Assembly: GCF_009789555.1 (NCBI RefSeq)
Contig: NZ_CP046902.1
Coordinates: 4,480,001 to 4,544,000 of the forward strand
Direction of reading: 5' to 3'
DNA length: 64,000 nt
From: Stutzerimonas stutzeri
Lineage (GTDB): Bacteria > Pseudomonadota > Gammaproteobacteria > Pseudomonadales > Pseudomonadaceae
The notes beneath the pieces were generated by a model. It did no database searches. It was given only the letters and a program-made list of their open reading frames with translations, and was not told where the DNA came from. Numbering within the stretch: the stretch's first letter is position 1; every line of letters starts with the position of its first letter. Positions 27,775-36,415 of the stretch are shown one piece after another. The position numbers were made by a program, and so were the translations under genes.

Positions 27775-28161
27775 CTTCAAGCTCCTTCTACACCTACCGG
27801 CCCGTCCGGCACGCGGAGAAGGTATGTCCTGTTTGGCGACAGGTCGATAATGTTTACTTGAACAGGTAAACAAAGGCAGCCGGTGATGAACGCCACGGCA
27901 CCGGGTTTGAGCCGGCACTCAGCCATGAATGCCCGGCGATATGTCAATTATTACGACAGATAGCGATAGCAAAATGGCACTCGGGATATCGACGTTCTCG
28001 CACACCCGAAATACGCGTTGACGACCGCAACTTCGGCAGACCGTTCAGCGGAATGAGACGGGAAAGCGATAAGCGGGCGCAGATAAAGAGGCGCAGGCTG
28101 TCAGAATGACATCACAGCCGAATGGGCGGCTGTTTCTGAATCGAGCACGAGCCTGCGAACC
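27775..28161. other. 387-base region with a palindrome and no gene
   Basis: No supported coding region. It contains the palindrome at 27851-27872 and AT-richer stretches (for example around 27940-27975) that could be promoters for the divergent small genes at 27556-27774 and 28162-28374. Confidence 0.4.
27851..27872. promoter_or_regulatory. 22-bp palindrome, candidate operator
   Basis: TGTTTACTTGA followed by ACAGGTAAACA; the halves are inverse at 9 of 11 positions. Position and symmetry suit a dimeric TetR-, LacI- or similar repressor controlling the small membrane protein gene. No cognate regulator gene is adjacent. Confidence 0.5.
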
Positions 28162-28374
28162 ATGTCTTCTGAAAAACTCTACACCATTGTCCTGGAACAC
28201 AGCCTGGAGGTCCTTCTCGAGGCCGCCACGATGGCGCAGGTCGAGGCGTTCTGGGATGCATACGACACGCGCTATTTCGGTCTGCGGATGGAGGAGGAAA
28301 ACAACCACCACGCCCGGGTGATCGTGACGGACGAGCTGCCGGTGGAGGACGAAGTCGACGTCTGCGCCGGCTAA
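28162..28374 (+). CDS. Hypothetical 70-residue acidic protein
   Basis: A short acidic protein (SSEKLYTIVLEHSLEVLLEA, and a very acidic tail DELPVEDEVDVCAG). No signal peptide or membrane helix and no strong Shine-Dalgarno. It ends seven bases from the 3' end of the convergent MFS gene. Its composition looks like a real cytoplasmic protein but I recognise no family; it could be a chance frame. Confidence 0.45.
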   Translation: MSSEKLYTIVLEHSLEVLLEAATMAQVEAFWDAYDTRYFGLRMEEENNHHARVIVTDELPVEDEVDVCAG

Positions 28375-28381
28375 CCACCTG

Positions 28382-29794
28382 TCACTCGTCGTCGATGAGC
28401 CGGGCCGCCATGACCTGCTTGCTGTCCAACTGGAAGAACAGCGATGCGGCCAGCATCGACATCCCGCCGATACACAGGAACGTGAGGTGAAACGCCTGCA
28501 GGACAGCCTCACCGTCTGCACTCGGGGCCGTGAAGCCGCCCAGTAACGCGCCTGCCGACGCCACGCCCAGGCTCATCGACAACTGCACCACCACCGACAG
28601 CAGGCTGTTGCCGCTGCTGGCGTTCTCGTTGCTCAAGCCAACCAGCGTCACGGTGTTCATCGCCGTGAACTGCATGGAATTGACCATGCCTATCACGCTC
28701 AGGTGCGCCAGCAAGAGCACCGTTGGCGTATGCGCATCGATCGTTGCGAGGCTGGCGATCAGACTGCCGAGCAGCAGGGTGTTGGCGACCAGGATGCGCC
28801 GATAGCCGAGCCGGTCTATCAGCGGCTTGGCCAGGGGTTTGATGAGCATCGCACCGAGTGCCAGCGGAATCATGGTCATGCCCGCTTGCGCAGGGGAATA
28901 CCCCAGCGCGACCTGCAACAGCAGCGGCAGCATGAAGGGCAACGCGCCACTTCCCAGGCGCGCGAACAGGTTGCCGAAGATGCCGACGGCAAAGCTGCGG
29001 GTATGAAACAGCGTCGGGCTGAACAACGGCCTGTCGACATGCCCGGCGCGTAGCCAATAGGCCGCCAGGCAGGCACTGCCAAACACCATGAGCAGGAGGA
29101 CGCGCGCGTGCGGCATGTGCATCTCCCCTAACCCCTCCAGGGCGACGGTGATCAGTACCATCGCGCCCCCGAACAGCACAAAGCCGACGGCATCGAAGCG
29201 AATCCGCTCGGCGCTTTTCAGATCGGGCATGAAGCGAAATGCGGCCATGCAGCCGATCAATCCCACCGGCAGATTGATCAGAAATATCCAGTGCCAGGAC
29301 GCGTACTGCACCAGCCAGCCCCCGAGCGTTGGCCCGATCAACGGACCGACCATGCCTGGCAGCGCAATGAAGGTCATCACCCTTACGAACTCGCTGCGGG
29401 GATAAGCACGCAGGACCACCAGCCGCCCGACCGGCAGCATCAGCGCGCCGCCGACCGCCTGCAGCACACGCGACATCACCAGTTGGTTGAAGGTCACGCT
29501 CATCGCACAGAGCAACGAGCCAAGGGTGAACAACACGATCGCGGTGAAAAACACACGCCGGGTGCCGAAGCGATCGGCGACCCATCCCGACGCCGGAATC
29601 AGCAACGCCACGGTGAGCATGTAGGCGATGACGACTCCCTGCATGCGCAGCGGGTCTTCGGCGAGGTCTCGGGCCATGGCGGGCAGCGCGGTATTGAGAA
29701 TGGTGCCGTCGAGCGTCTGCATGAAGAAGGCGATCGCCACCAGCCAGGGCAGCACACGGGCGGTTCGGGCGTCCAGTGCAATGGTTTGAGGCAT
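28382..29794 (-). CDS. DHA2-family MFS multidrug exporter (MdtD-like)
   Basis: 470 residues from the ATG at 29792-29794. A 14-helix-type major facilitator with an N-terminal QTLDGTILNTALPAMA motif (DHA2 motif D1), motif A (GWVADRFGTRRVF near 60-72), and the antiporter motif C region VMTFIALPGMVGPLIGPTLGG near 130-150. It is predicted to export drugs or toxic metabolites with proton antiport. It is divergent from the iron-uptake operon with a 304-base gap. Confidence 0.85.
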   Translation of the reverse strand: MPQTIALDARTARVLPWLVAIAFFMQTLDGTILNTALPAMARDLAEDPLRMQGVVIAYMLTVALLIPASGWVADRFGTRRVFFTAIVLFTLGSLLCAMSVTFNQLVMSRVLQAVGGALMLPVGRLVVLRAYPRSEFVRVMTFIALPGMVGPLIGPTLGGWLVQYASWHWIFLINLPVGLIGCMAAFRFMPDLKSAERIRFDAVGFVLFGGAMVLITVALEGLGEMHMPHARVLLLMVFGSACLAAYWLRAGHVDRPLFSPTLFHTRSFAVGIFGNLFARLGSGALPFMLPLLLQVALGYSPAQAGMTMIPLALGAMLIKPLAKPLIDRLGYRRILVANTLLLGSLIASLATIDAHTPTVLLLAHLSVIGMVNSMQFTAMNTVTLVGLSNENASSGNSLLSVVVQLSMSLGVASAGALLGGFTAPSADGEAVLQAFHLTFLCIGGMSMLAASLFFQLDSKQVMAARLIDDE

Positions 29795-30098
29795 AGGCTC
29801 CCCCGACTCGAAAAGACACATGGTAAGGCCGCGTCGCGCTCAACGCACACGGGCAATGCCCGGAGCGCGCCGATTCATCCGCCACGACGGCACGCTCAAA
29901 GGGTGTGACAACGTAACGCAGCGGAAGACGCCAGCCCCCCGTCATCCGCGAGCCTGCGCCTCTGCGAGCCAGTTACCCGCAAGGTATCGCGGTATACGTA
30001 ACAAAGTATTTCACCCATAATTGACGAGAATCATTATCGTTCACACCCGCAAATGTAACACTCGGGCTGTCAATTACCACGCCCTTCATGGAGGCTTC
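29795..30098. other. Divergent region between MFS exporter and iron operon
   Basis: 304 bases without a gene. The right half carries the Fur box at 30023-30041 for the P19/FTR1 operon. I see nothing specific for the MFS promoter. Confidence 0.4.
30023..30041. promoter_or_regulatory. Fur box upstream of the iron-uptake operon
   Basis: The stretch GACGAGAATCATTATCGTT includes AATCATTATC, an exact match to the 3' half of the Fur consensus (GATAATGATAATCATTATC); the other half is degenerate. It lies about 60 bases before the P19 gene. Iron-repressed control is predicted. Confidence 0.7.
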
Positions 30099-30632
30099 AT
30101 GCGCATTCCCGTTACGCTCGCTATCGCTTCGCTGGTCCTGGCTCCCCTCGCCCAGGCCAAGGAATATCCCATCGGTGAACCGCAGCAATGCGGTGGCATG
30201 GAGGTCGGCGCGGTGTACCTGCAGCCGGTCGAAATGGAGCCTGCCGGCATGATGCTCGATGCGGCGCAATCCGACGTTCATCTGGAAGCCGATATTGCTG
30301 CCACCGAGGACAACCGCAACGGCTGGCAGGAAGGCAGCTTCGTGTCCTACCTGAACATCCGCTACGCGCTGACCAAGAAGGGATCGGACGAGAAAATCGA
30401 AGGGGACTTCCATCCCATGGTTGCCAACGATGGGCCGCACTATGGCGATAACGTCAAGCTGATGGGCCCTGGCAAGTACCAGTTGACCTTCACCATCCTG
30501 CCACCGGGCGGCGGGCACGCCATGTTCGGACGCCACGTCGACAAGGAAACGGGCGTCGCTCCATGGTTCGAGCGCTGCGAGCTGAACTACGAGTTCACTT
30601 ACGCCGGCATCGGCAAAAAAGGCGGCTATTGA
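30099..30632 (+). CDS. P19-family periplasmic iron-transport protein (FetP-like)
   Basis: 177 residues from the ATG at 30099, after GAGG. A signal peptide (1-20, ending LAQA) is followed by the P19/FetP (Tp34) fold. Metal-binding His/Met/Glu residues typical of the family are visible (QCGGMEVGAVYLQP, MEPAG near 47, QSDVHLEADI, GGGHAMFGRHV near 143). These copper- and iron-binding periplasmic proteins work with FTR1 permeases. It is the first gene of a four-gene operon behind a Fur box. Confidence 0.9.
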   Translation: MRIPVTLAIASLVLAPLAQAKEYPIGEPQQCGGMEVGAVYLQPVEMEPAGMMLDAAQSDVHLEADIAATEDNRNGWQEGSFVSYLNIRYALTKKGSDEKIEGDFHPMVANDGPHYGDNVKLMGPGKYQLTFTILPPGGGHAMFGRHVDKETGVAPWFERCELNYEFTYAGIGKKGGY

Positions 30633-30645
30633 GCTGGAGGTCAGC

Positions 30646-30978
30646 ATGCGACGCCATCTGCTTCCCGCCCTCGCCCTGCTCACTGCCGGCATCGCCGGTG
30701 GTGCCCAGGCGGGTTTGCCGACCTACGAGCTGACCATCCGTGACGGCCATTTCGAGCCTGCGACCCTTGAAGTGCCGGCCCGTCAACGCTTCAAAATCGT
30801 CATCAACAACGCCGGAAACGGCCCGACCGAATTCGAAAGCACGCCCCTTCGGGTGGAAAAGGTGCTCTCGGCCGGCGTCACCTCGTTTGTTGTGATCCAT
30901 CCGCTCAAACCGGGCCGCTACCCCTTCTTCGACGAGTTCCACATGGACCTCCCGGAAGGGGAAATCATCGCCAAGTAG
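30646..30978 (+). CDS. Periplasmic cupredoxin-domain protein (EfeO N-domain-like)
   Basis: 110 residues with a signal peptide (about 1-22, ending GGAQA), followed by a cupredoxin-like beta-barrel (YELTIRDGHFEPATLEVPARQRFKI, GPTEFES, PGRYPFFDEFHMD). It lacks the classical Cys of blue copper proteins but keeps the scaffold found at the N-terminus of EfeO and in FTR1 operons. It probably assists ferrous iron handling or oxidation in the periplasm. It follows the P19 gene by 13 bases. Confidence 0.85.
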   Translation: MRRHLLPALALLTAGIAGGAQAGLPTYELTIRDGHFEPATLEVPARQRFKIVINNAGNGPTEFESTPLRVEKVLSAGVTSFVVIHPLKPGRYPFFDEFHMDLPEGEIIAK

Positions 30979-30999
30979 TTCCCTCACAGGAGAAGCGAC

Positions 31000-31857
31000 A
31001 TGGGCCAATCGATGTTCATTGTCTGGCGCGAAAGCGTCGAGGCGTTGCTGGTCATCGGCATACTGCACGCCTGGCTGAGCCAGCAACCGGACAACCGGTA
31101 TGCACTGCGCATGCTATGGGGCGGCGTGTGGGCCGGGTTGGGCCTGGCGACGCTGCTGGGCTGGGGCATTCTCAGCGCCAGCGAGTGGCTCGCAGGCCCA
31201 GCGGGCGAATGGTTCCAGTGCGCCATGCTGCTGGTGGCCAGCGCGCTGATACTGCAGATGGTGGGCTGGATGCACCACCACGGGCGCGACCTCAAGCGCA
31301 AGCTGGTCGACAGCGCTGCAAGCCACCTCGACCAGGGCAACGGCGTCGGCCTGCTGCTGTTGGCGATGCTCGCCGTCGCGCGTGAAGGCAGCGAAACCGT
31401 GGTGTTTCTCTACGGTATCGGCCACCAGCAACAGGGCACGGACCTGACCAGTTTCGTCATTGGCGGGCTGCTCGGTTTCGCCCTTGCGCTGCTCAGCTAC
31501 TTCGCCTTGCAGGCCGGCAGTCGGGTGTTTTCCTGGAGGCGTTTCTTCACCGTCAGCGAAGCCTTGCTGTTGCTGCTCGGCGCCGCCCTGCTGATGGCCG
31601 GGCTCGACCGTTTCAGCGGTCAGCTGATGGGCATGGATGTGCCGGAAGTGCTCTACACGGTCTTCGGCGATCCGCTGTGGGACACCTCTTCCGTCCTCGA
31701 TGATGGCGGCACGCTGGGCAGCACCATCGCCGGACTGACGGGTTACCGCGCAATGCCTTCGCTGGCGTCGGTGATCCTCATGGCCCTGTATTGGCTGGCC
31801 GTCTGGGCCTGGTTGCGACCCAGTCCGGAGGCTCGCCTGGAGGCCCGCACCGCATGA
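31000..31857 (+). CDS. FTR1-family iron permease
   Basis: A 285-residue membrane protein with about seven helices. The REGLE-type iron motifs of the family appear as WRESVEALL near residues 8-16 and AREGSETVVFLYG near 127-139. It imports iron across the inner membrane after periplasmic oxidation. It starts 21 bases after the cupredoxin gene and overlaps the polyferredoxin gene (ATGA). Confidence 0.9.
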   Translation: MGQSMFIVWRESVEALLVIGILHAWLSQQPDNRYALRMLWGGVWAGLGLATLLGWGILSASEWLAGPAGEWFQCAMLLVASALILQMVGWMHHHGRDLKRKLVDSAASHLDQGNGVGLLLLAMLAVAREGSETVVFLYGIGHQQQGTDLTSFVIGGLLGFALALLSYFALQAGSRVFSWRRFFTVSEALLLLLGAALLMAGLDRFSGQLMGMDVPEVLYTVFGDPLWDTSSVLDDGGTLGSTIAGLTGYRAMPSLASVILMALYWLAVWAWLRPSPEARLEARTA

Positions 31858-33230
31858 TCGTCCATACCCCGTGGCTGGCGCGTATCGGTGATCTGCTGCG
31901 CCAGCATGCCAAGACCATCCGCCTGATCCAGTGGCTGGTGGTCGGTTTCTATCTGGTCCTGCTGCTGATACCGGCGGTGCTGTCGCTGCCGCCTTCCGAG
32001 GCGCGCATGCTCGACAACATCACCGTGTTCGCCCAGTTCCTGTTCTGGGGCCTGTGGTGGCCGTTCGTGTTGCTGTCGATGGTCATCTTCGGCCGGCTCT
32101 GGTGCGGGCTGCTTTGCCCGGAAGGCGCGCTCAGCGAATGGATCAGCTGGCGCGGACTGAACAAGGGCACCCCGAAATGGATTCGCTGGAGTGGCTGGCC
32201 CACCATCGCCTTCGTCTTGACCACCGTCTACGGTCAGTTGATCAGCGTCTACGACTACGGTCGTGCCGCGGCGCTGATTCTTGGCGGCTCGACGGTCGCG
32301 GCAATGCTGGTCGGGTTCTTCTACGGTCGCGGCAAGCGCGTCTGGTGTCGGCACCTGTGCCCGGTCAGCGGCGTATTCGGTCTGCTCGCACGCCTTGCAC
32401 CGCTGCATTACAAGGTCGATGAACAACGTTGGCAGGCCAACGAAGGCCCACGGTTGGCTACGCCCAATTGCGCCCCGCTGATCGACATCCGACGCATGCA
32501 AGGCAACAGCGAATGCCACGCCTGCGGCCGCTGCAGTGGTCAGCGGGGCGCGGTCGCGCTTGCCGCGCGGTCACCGAATCAGGAAATCCTCATCGTCGGC
32601 GAGCAACCGCAGCATGGGCATTGGGACAGCACGCTGTTGCTGTTCGGCATGATCGGCCTGGCGATGGGCGCTTTCCAATGGACGGTCAGCCCGTGGTTCA
32701 TCGCGCTCAAGCAAACCGCTGCCGAATGGCTGGTCGACCGCGACATCTTCTGGCCGCTCCAGGCCAATGCGCCCTGGTGGCTACTGACCCATTATCCGCA
32801 AGCCAACGACGCCTTCACCTGGCTCGATGGTGCGGCCATCCTCACCTACATCGGGGCGTGCTCGCTGCTGATTGGCGGTGCCCTGTGGTTGCTGCTGCGC
32901 GTAGCGGTGCGGCTGATGAACCGGGCCGAACGCGTATTTCACCACCTGGCGCTGAGCCTGACTCCGCTGGCCGGGGCCGGGCTGTTCCTCGGTTTGTCAG
33001 CGACGACGGTCAAGCTGCTGCGCTACGAAGGGTTCGTGCTCGCCTGGGCGCAACCGGTCCGCGCGCTCTTGCTGGCCGGTGCCATCGCCTGGAGTCTTCA
33101 CCTGGCCTGGCGGGTCATCAGCCGTCACGGTGCCAATGGTCTACGCCGGGTATTGGCATTCAGTTGCGTGGGGGCGGCAACCGCGGTAGTCGGTTACGGC
33201 TGGTTCCTGCAGTTCTGGGGCTGGAGTTGA
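31854..33230 (+). CDS. 4Fe-4S membrane polyferredoxin of the iron-uptake operon (NapH/CcoG-like)
   Basis: 458 residues from the ATG at 31854, which overlaps the FTR1 stop. Several membrane helices flank cysteine clusters: WCGLLCPEGALSEW near 84, CRHLCPVSG near 165 and CHACGRCSGQRG near 222. It resembles polyferredoxins that complete P19-cupredoxin-FTR1 operons, where they are thought to pass electrons for iron redox cycling. This role is inferred. It ends convergently with nrdG. Confidence 0.85.
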   Translation: MIVHTPWLARIGDLLRQHAKTIRLIQWLVVGFYLVLLLIPAVLSLPPSEARMLDNITVFAQFLFWGLWWPFVLLSMVIFGRLWCGLLCPEGALSEWISWRGLNKGTPKWIRWSGWPTIAFVLTTVYGQLISVYDYGRAAALILGGSTVAAMLVGFFYGRGKRVWCRHLCPVSGVFGLLARLAPLHYKVDEQRWQANEGPRLATPNCAPLIDIRRMQGNSECHACGRCSGQRGAVALAARSPNQEILIVGEQPQHGHWDSTLLLFGMIGLAMGAFQWTVSPWFIALKQTAAEWLVDRDIFWPLQANAPWWLLTHYPQANDAFTWLDGAAILTYIGACSLLIGGALWLLLRVAVRLMNRAERVFHHLALSLTPLAGAGLFLGLSATTVKLLRYEGFVLAWAQPVRALLLAGAIAWSLHLAWRVISRHGANGLRRVLAFSCVGAATAVVGYGWFLQFWGWS

Positions 33231-33256
33231 CTCGTTCGTTACCGAGGATGGGCTGA

Positions 33257-33288
33257 AGCCCACCAGCTCGGATAGCGCCTGGTGGGCT
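33257..33288. terminator. Bidirectional hairpin between iron operon and nrdG
   Basis: AGCCCACCAG (33257-33266) pairs perfectly with CTGGTGGGCT (33279-33288). It is placed between two convergent genes, as expected for a shared terminator, but no T-run follows on either side. Confidence 0.5.
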
Positions 33289-33347
33289 GCAGCGCAACGG
33301 CCCCTGCCCTTGCGCAACCCCGGCTCGGCACCGTTCCGGTGATGGGC

Positions 33348-34043
33348 TCAACCGCGCAGAACGAAAGAGGGAAACAGTCGACCGAGCCGATCCCAGAGTT
33401 TCTGCTGATCGTACGGTGGGCGGCTTTCGGCGAGGGTTTCGTCGCACATCGTCGCGGTGCGTACGTACTGAACGGCGAAACGCTCGACACCCAGTGCCCG
33501 CAGGCGTTGTGCCAGATCCCATAGCTGCTCGGCATCGAACAGCTGCCAATGCACGGTGGTTCGGCACTCATGCTCGACGCCGCAGGCCAGCAGCGCTTCG
33601 AGGCTCTTCCAGTTGGCCGCCCCGCTGCCTTCGACGCCAGTGATCAGCGTGCTTCGCTCGGGCGCCGCCTTGACATCGAAGCCGACCCAGTCCACCAGCG
33701 GCAGGACCTGGCGGAACAGCCTGGGCTTGATTCCCGCGCTGTGCAGACCAACCTTGAAACCCATCGCGCGGACGTCGGCGATCGCCTCGGGTAGCGCCAG
33801 TTGCAAGGTCGGCTCCCCACCACTGAAGACCACGGCTTCGAGCAGGCCGATACGCTCCCGGAGAAACGCGAGGATATCGCTCCACCCCCTCTCCTGCTCG
33901 CTGCGTGCCGGGATCAGCTGTGGGTTGTGGCAGTACCGACAACGCCAGCCACAGCCCTGGCAGAACAATACGCACGCCAGGTGATCGGGGAAGTCCAGGG
34001 TGGTCAGAGGGACCAGCCCGCCGACCCGTAGCCCTGCAGTCAC
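33348..34043 (-). CDS. nrdG: Anaerobic ribonucleotide reductase activating protein NrdG
   Basis: 231 residues from a GTG at 34041-34043 that overlaps the stop of the small NrdD tail gene (GTGA), so translation is coupled. A radical-SAM enzyme with CGWRCRYC (CX3CX2C) near residues 30-37 and an SGGEPTLQ glycine motif near 72-79. It uses S-adenosylmethionine and a [4Fe-4S] cluster to generate the glycyl radical on NrdD. The longer upstream frame overlaps the small gene and is not needed. Confidence 0.92.
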   Translation of the reverse strand: MTAGLRVGGLVPLTTLDFPDHLACVLFCQGCGWRCRYCHNPQLIPARSEQERGWSDILAFLRERIGLLEAVVFSGGEPTLQLALPEAIADVRAMGFKVGLHSAGIKPRLFRQVLPLVDWVGFDVKAAPERSTLITGVEGSGAANWKSLEALLACGVEHECRTTVHWQLFDAEQLWDLAQRLRALGVERFAVQYVRTATMCDETLAESRPPYDQQKLWDRLGRLFPSFVLRG

Positions 34044-34207
34044 ACCACCGCTGCCTGTGCCGCCGCTTCGGTGAAGTGCCGGCGCTCGCGATGTTCGGAC
34101 TGCTTTCCAGGATTGAATGCCGCGACCGGGCGGTGGTAGCCCATGACGCGGGTCCAGATCTCGCAGCGCTGGCGTTGAGCTTCCGGCAGTCGATTGGTCG
34201 GGTTCAT
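34040..34207 (-). CDS. Detached glycyl-radical tail of NrdD (55 residues)
   Basis: Starts at the ATG at 34205-34207, nine bases after AAGGAG. The protein reads like the extreme C-terminus of class III ribonucleotide reductases: RCEIWTRVMGYHRPV contains the RVxGY glycyl-radical site (Gly23), followed by FNPGKQSEHRER. The 672-residue NrdD encoded 97 bases upstream ends before this element, at its zinc-site cysteines. So the radical domain is a separate gene with its own ribosome binding site rather than a simple frameshift. It is coupled to nrdG by GTGA overlap. Confidence 0.8.
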   Translation of the reverse strand: MNPTNRLPEAQRQRCEIWTRVMGYHRPVAAFNPGKQSEHRERRHFTEAAAQAAVV

Positions 34208-34304
34208 GTGTATTGACTCCTTGGGTGGGTAAGGCGTGCTGGACGCCAGGGTGCTGGCGAGCCGTGTGAGGTCGATGTGCCAATGATCGCCGGTGCGCAC
34301 GCGG

Positions 34305-36323
34305 CTACATTGATTCGGCGCAGCAAGGTTGCTGTTTGCCGAGCAATTGCTCGTCGCACTTCGGACAGAATTCATGTTCACCGCTCAAGTAGCCGTGCAC
34401 CGGGCAGATGGAAAAAGTCGGGGTGACGGTCAGGTAGGGCAACCGAAAGCGCTCGAGCGCCGTGCGCACCAGGCGCTTGCAGGCCTGCGCAGAGGAAATC
34501 CGCTCGGCCATGTACAGATGCAGCACCGTGCCGCCTGTGTATCGGGTCTGCAGCTCGTCCTGAAGCATCAGCGCCTCGAAGGGGTCATCGGTGAAGCCCA
34601 CCGGCAATTGCGATGAGTTGGTGTAATACGGCGCCTGTGCCGAACCCGCCTGGAGGATGTCCGGAAAACGCTTGCGGTCTTCCTTGGCGAATCGGTAGGT
34701 GGTGCCCTCGGCCGGTGTCGCTTCCAGGTTGTACAGGTGCCCGGTTTGCTCCTGGAAACGCACCAGCGCTGCCCGTACATGGTCAAGCAGATCGATGGCC
34801 AGCGCGCGCCCCGCCGTGGTGTGCAGCCCTTCGGCGTCCTCGGTGAAGTTGCGCACCATCTCGTGCAAACCGTTTACCCCGATGGTGGAAAAGTGATTGC
34901 GCAGGGTGCCGAGGTAGCGTTTGGTATAAGGGTAAAGTCCGGCATCCATATGGTGCTGAATGACCTTGCGCTTGACCTCCAGGCTGCGCATGGCCATGTC
35001 CAGCAATGCGTCCAGATGCGCATATAGCCCGCTGCGATCGCTCTGGTGGAGATAGCCCAGACGCGCGCAGTTGATGGTCACAACCCCCAACGATCCCGTC
35101 TGCTCTGCGGAGCCGAACAAGCCGCCGCCACGCTTGAGCAGTTCGCGCACGTCCAGTTGCAGCCGACAGCACATCGAACGCACCTGATTGGGCTGCATGT
35201 CGGAGTTGAGAAAATTCTGGAAGTACGGCAACCCGTAACGAGCGGTCATTTCGAACAGCCGATCGGCATTCTCACTGTCCCAGGGAAAGTCATGCGTGAT
35301 GTTGTAGGTGGGGATCGGGAACGTAAATACACGACCGAGTCCGTCGCCGGCCTGCATCACCTCGATGTAGGCACGGTTGATCAATTCCATCTCGGCCTGC
35401 AGATCGCCGTAGGCGAAGGGCATCTCCTGGCCGCCGATACGGGGAACCTGCTCGCGCAGATCATCCGGGCAGACCCAGTCGAACGTCAGGTTGGTGAAGG
35501 GCGTCTGGGTGCCCCAGCGCGACGGCACGTTGAGGTTGTAAATGAACTCCTGGATCGCCTGACGGATCTGCGCAAACGTCAGCTTGTCCTTGCGCACGAA
35601 GGGCGCCAGATACGTATCGAATGAGCTGAATGCCTGGGCACCGGCCCACTCGTTCTGCAAGGTGCCGAGAAAATTGACCATCTGCCCCAGCGCACTCGAG
35701 AGATGTTTCGGCGCCCCCGCCTCGACCCGCCCGGCGACGCCGTTGAACCCCTCGTTGAGCAAGGTGCGTAACGACCAACCGGCACAGTACCCGGCCAGCA
35801 TGTCCAGATCGTGGATATGCAGATCGCCCTCGCGATGCGCGGTACCGATTTCCCGGCTGTACACCTCGTCCAGCCAGTAGTTGGCAGTGACCTTGCCGGA
35901 GACGTTGAGAATCAATCCGCCCAGCGAATAACCCTGGTTGGCGTTGGCTCGCACGCGCCAGTCTTCGCGGGTCAGGTACTCGTTCATCGAAGCGGCGACA
36001 TCGAGCATCGTCTTGCGATCGCGACGCAACCGGCCATGCTGCTCGCGATAGACGATATAGGCACGCGCCGTCGCGTAATACCCCGACTCCATCAATACGC
36101 GCTCGACCGCATCCTGCACCCGCTCCACTTCAACCACCGGTACGGGCAAGCGCGCCAGGACCTCAGCAGCCAGTACAGCGGCCGTGGCGCCATCGAACGC
36201 CTCGGTGGCCCGGCCAGCCGCCTCGATTGCCGAGCCGATCTTGGCGAGCTCGAACGCCACCAGACGCCCATCGCGCTTATGCAGCGAGACGGGGCGATTT
36301 ACTTCCTCATGCGCGGACATCAC
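34305..36323 (-). CDS. nrdD: Anaerobic (class III) ribonucleoside-triphosphate reductase NrdD, lacking the radical tail
   Basis: 672 residues. The N-terminal ATP-cone (about 10-100: LHKRDGRLVAFELAKIGSAIEAA) is followed by the barrel domain (GYSLGGLILNVSGKVTANYW, WGTQTPFTNLTFDWVCP, MCCRLQLDVREL). It ends with CPVHGYLSGEHEFCPKCDEQL, half of the usual zinc-binding end, and stops before the RVxGY glycine. It reduces NTPs to dNTPs anaerobically. The missing radical glycine is supplied by the separate 55-residue product downstream. Promoter elements upstream are paired NrdR boxes and an ANR/DNR box. Confidence 0.93.
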   Translation of the reverse strand: MMSAHEEVNRPVSLHKRDGRLVAFELAKIGSAIEAAGRATEAFDGATAAVLAAEVLARLPVPVVEVERVQDAVERVLMESGYYATARAYIVYREQHGRLRRDRKTMLDVAASMNEYLTREDWRVRANANQGYSLGGLILNVSGKVTANYWLDEVYSREIGTAHREGDLHIHDLDMLAGYCAGWSLRTLLNEGFNGVAGRVEAGAPKHLSSALGQMVNFLGTLQNEWAGAQAFSSFDTYLAPFVRKDKLTFAQIRQAIQEFIYNLNVPSRWGTQTPFTNLTFDWVCPDDLREQVPRIGGQEMPFAYGDLQAEMELINRAYIEVMQAGDGLGRVFTFPIPTYNITHDFPWDSENADRLFEMTARYGLPYFQNFLNSDMQPNQVRSMCCRLQLDVRELLKRGGGLFGSAEQTGSLGVVTINCARLGYLHQSDRSGLYAHLDALLDMAMRSLEVKRKVIQHHMDAGLYPYTKRYLGTLRNHFSTIGVNGLHEMVRNFTEDAEGLHTTAGRALAIDLLDHVRAALVRFQEQTGHLYNLEATPAEGTTYRFAKEDRKRFPDILQAGSAQAPYYTNSSQLPVGFTDDPFEALMLQDELQTRYTGGTVLHLYMAERISSAQACKRLVRTALERFRLPYLTVTPTFSICPVHGYLSGEHEFCPKCDEQLLGKQQPCCAESM

Positions 36324-36327
36324 GACA

Positions 36328-36374
36328 CCACCATATGTAGATAAAATTCCAAGCTAAACCACAATATGGTGTAA
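36328..36374. promoter_or_regulatory. Tandem NrdR boxes
   Basis: Two 16-mers resemble the NrdR consensus acaCwAtATaTwGtgt: cores CCATATGTAG at 36331-36340 and CAATATGGTG at 36362-36371, each 8 of 10 by eye. Their starts are exactly 31 bases apart, the three-helical-turn spacing characteristic of NrdR sites. They lie immediately upstream of nrdD and predict repression when (d)ATP is plentiful. Confidence 0.65.
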
Positions 36375-36401
36375 ATGTAGGGCCTGACCGAGCAAACTGA
36401 A

Positions 36402-36415
36402 TTGACCGTTGTCAA
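36402..36415. promoter_or_regulatory. ANR/DNR box between nrdD and dnrS
   Basis: TTGAC-CGTT-GTCAA, a perfect dyad of the FNR/ANR/DNR type. It is centred about 85 bases from the nrdD start and 145 from the dnrS start, so it could serve the nrdD side by anaerobic activation. Confidence 0.65.
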
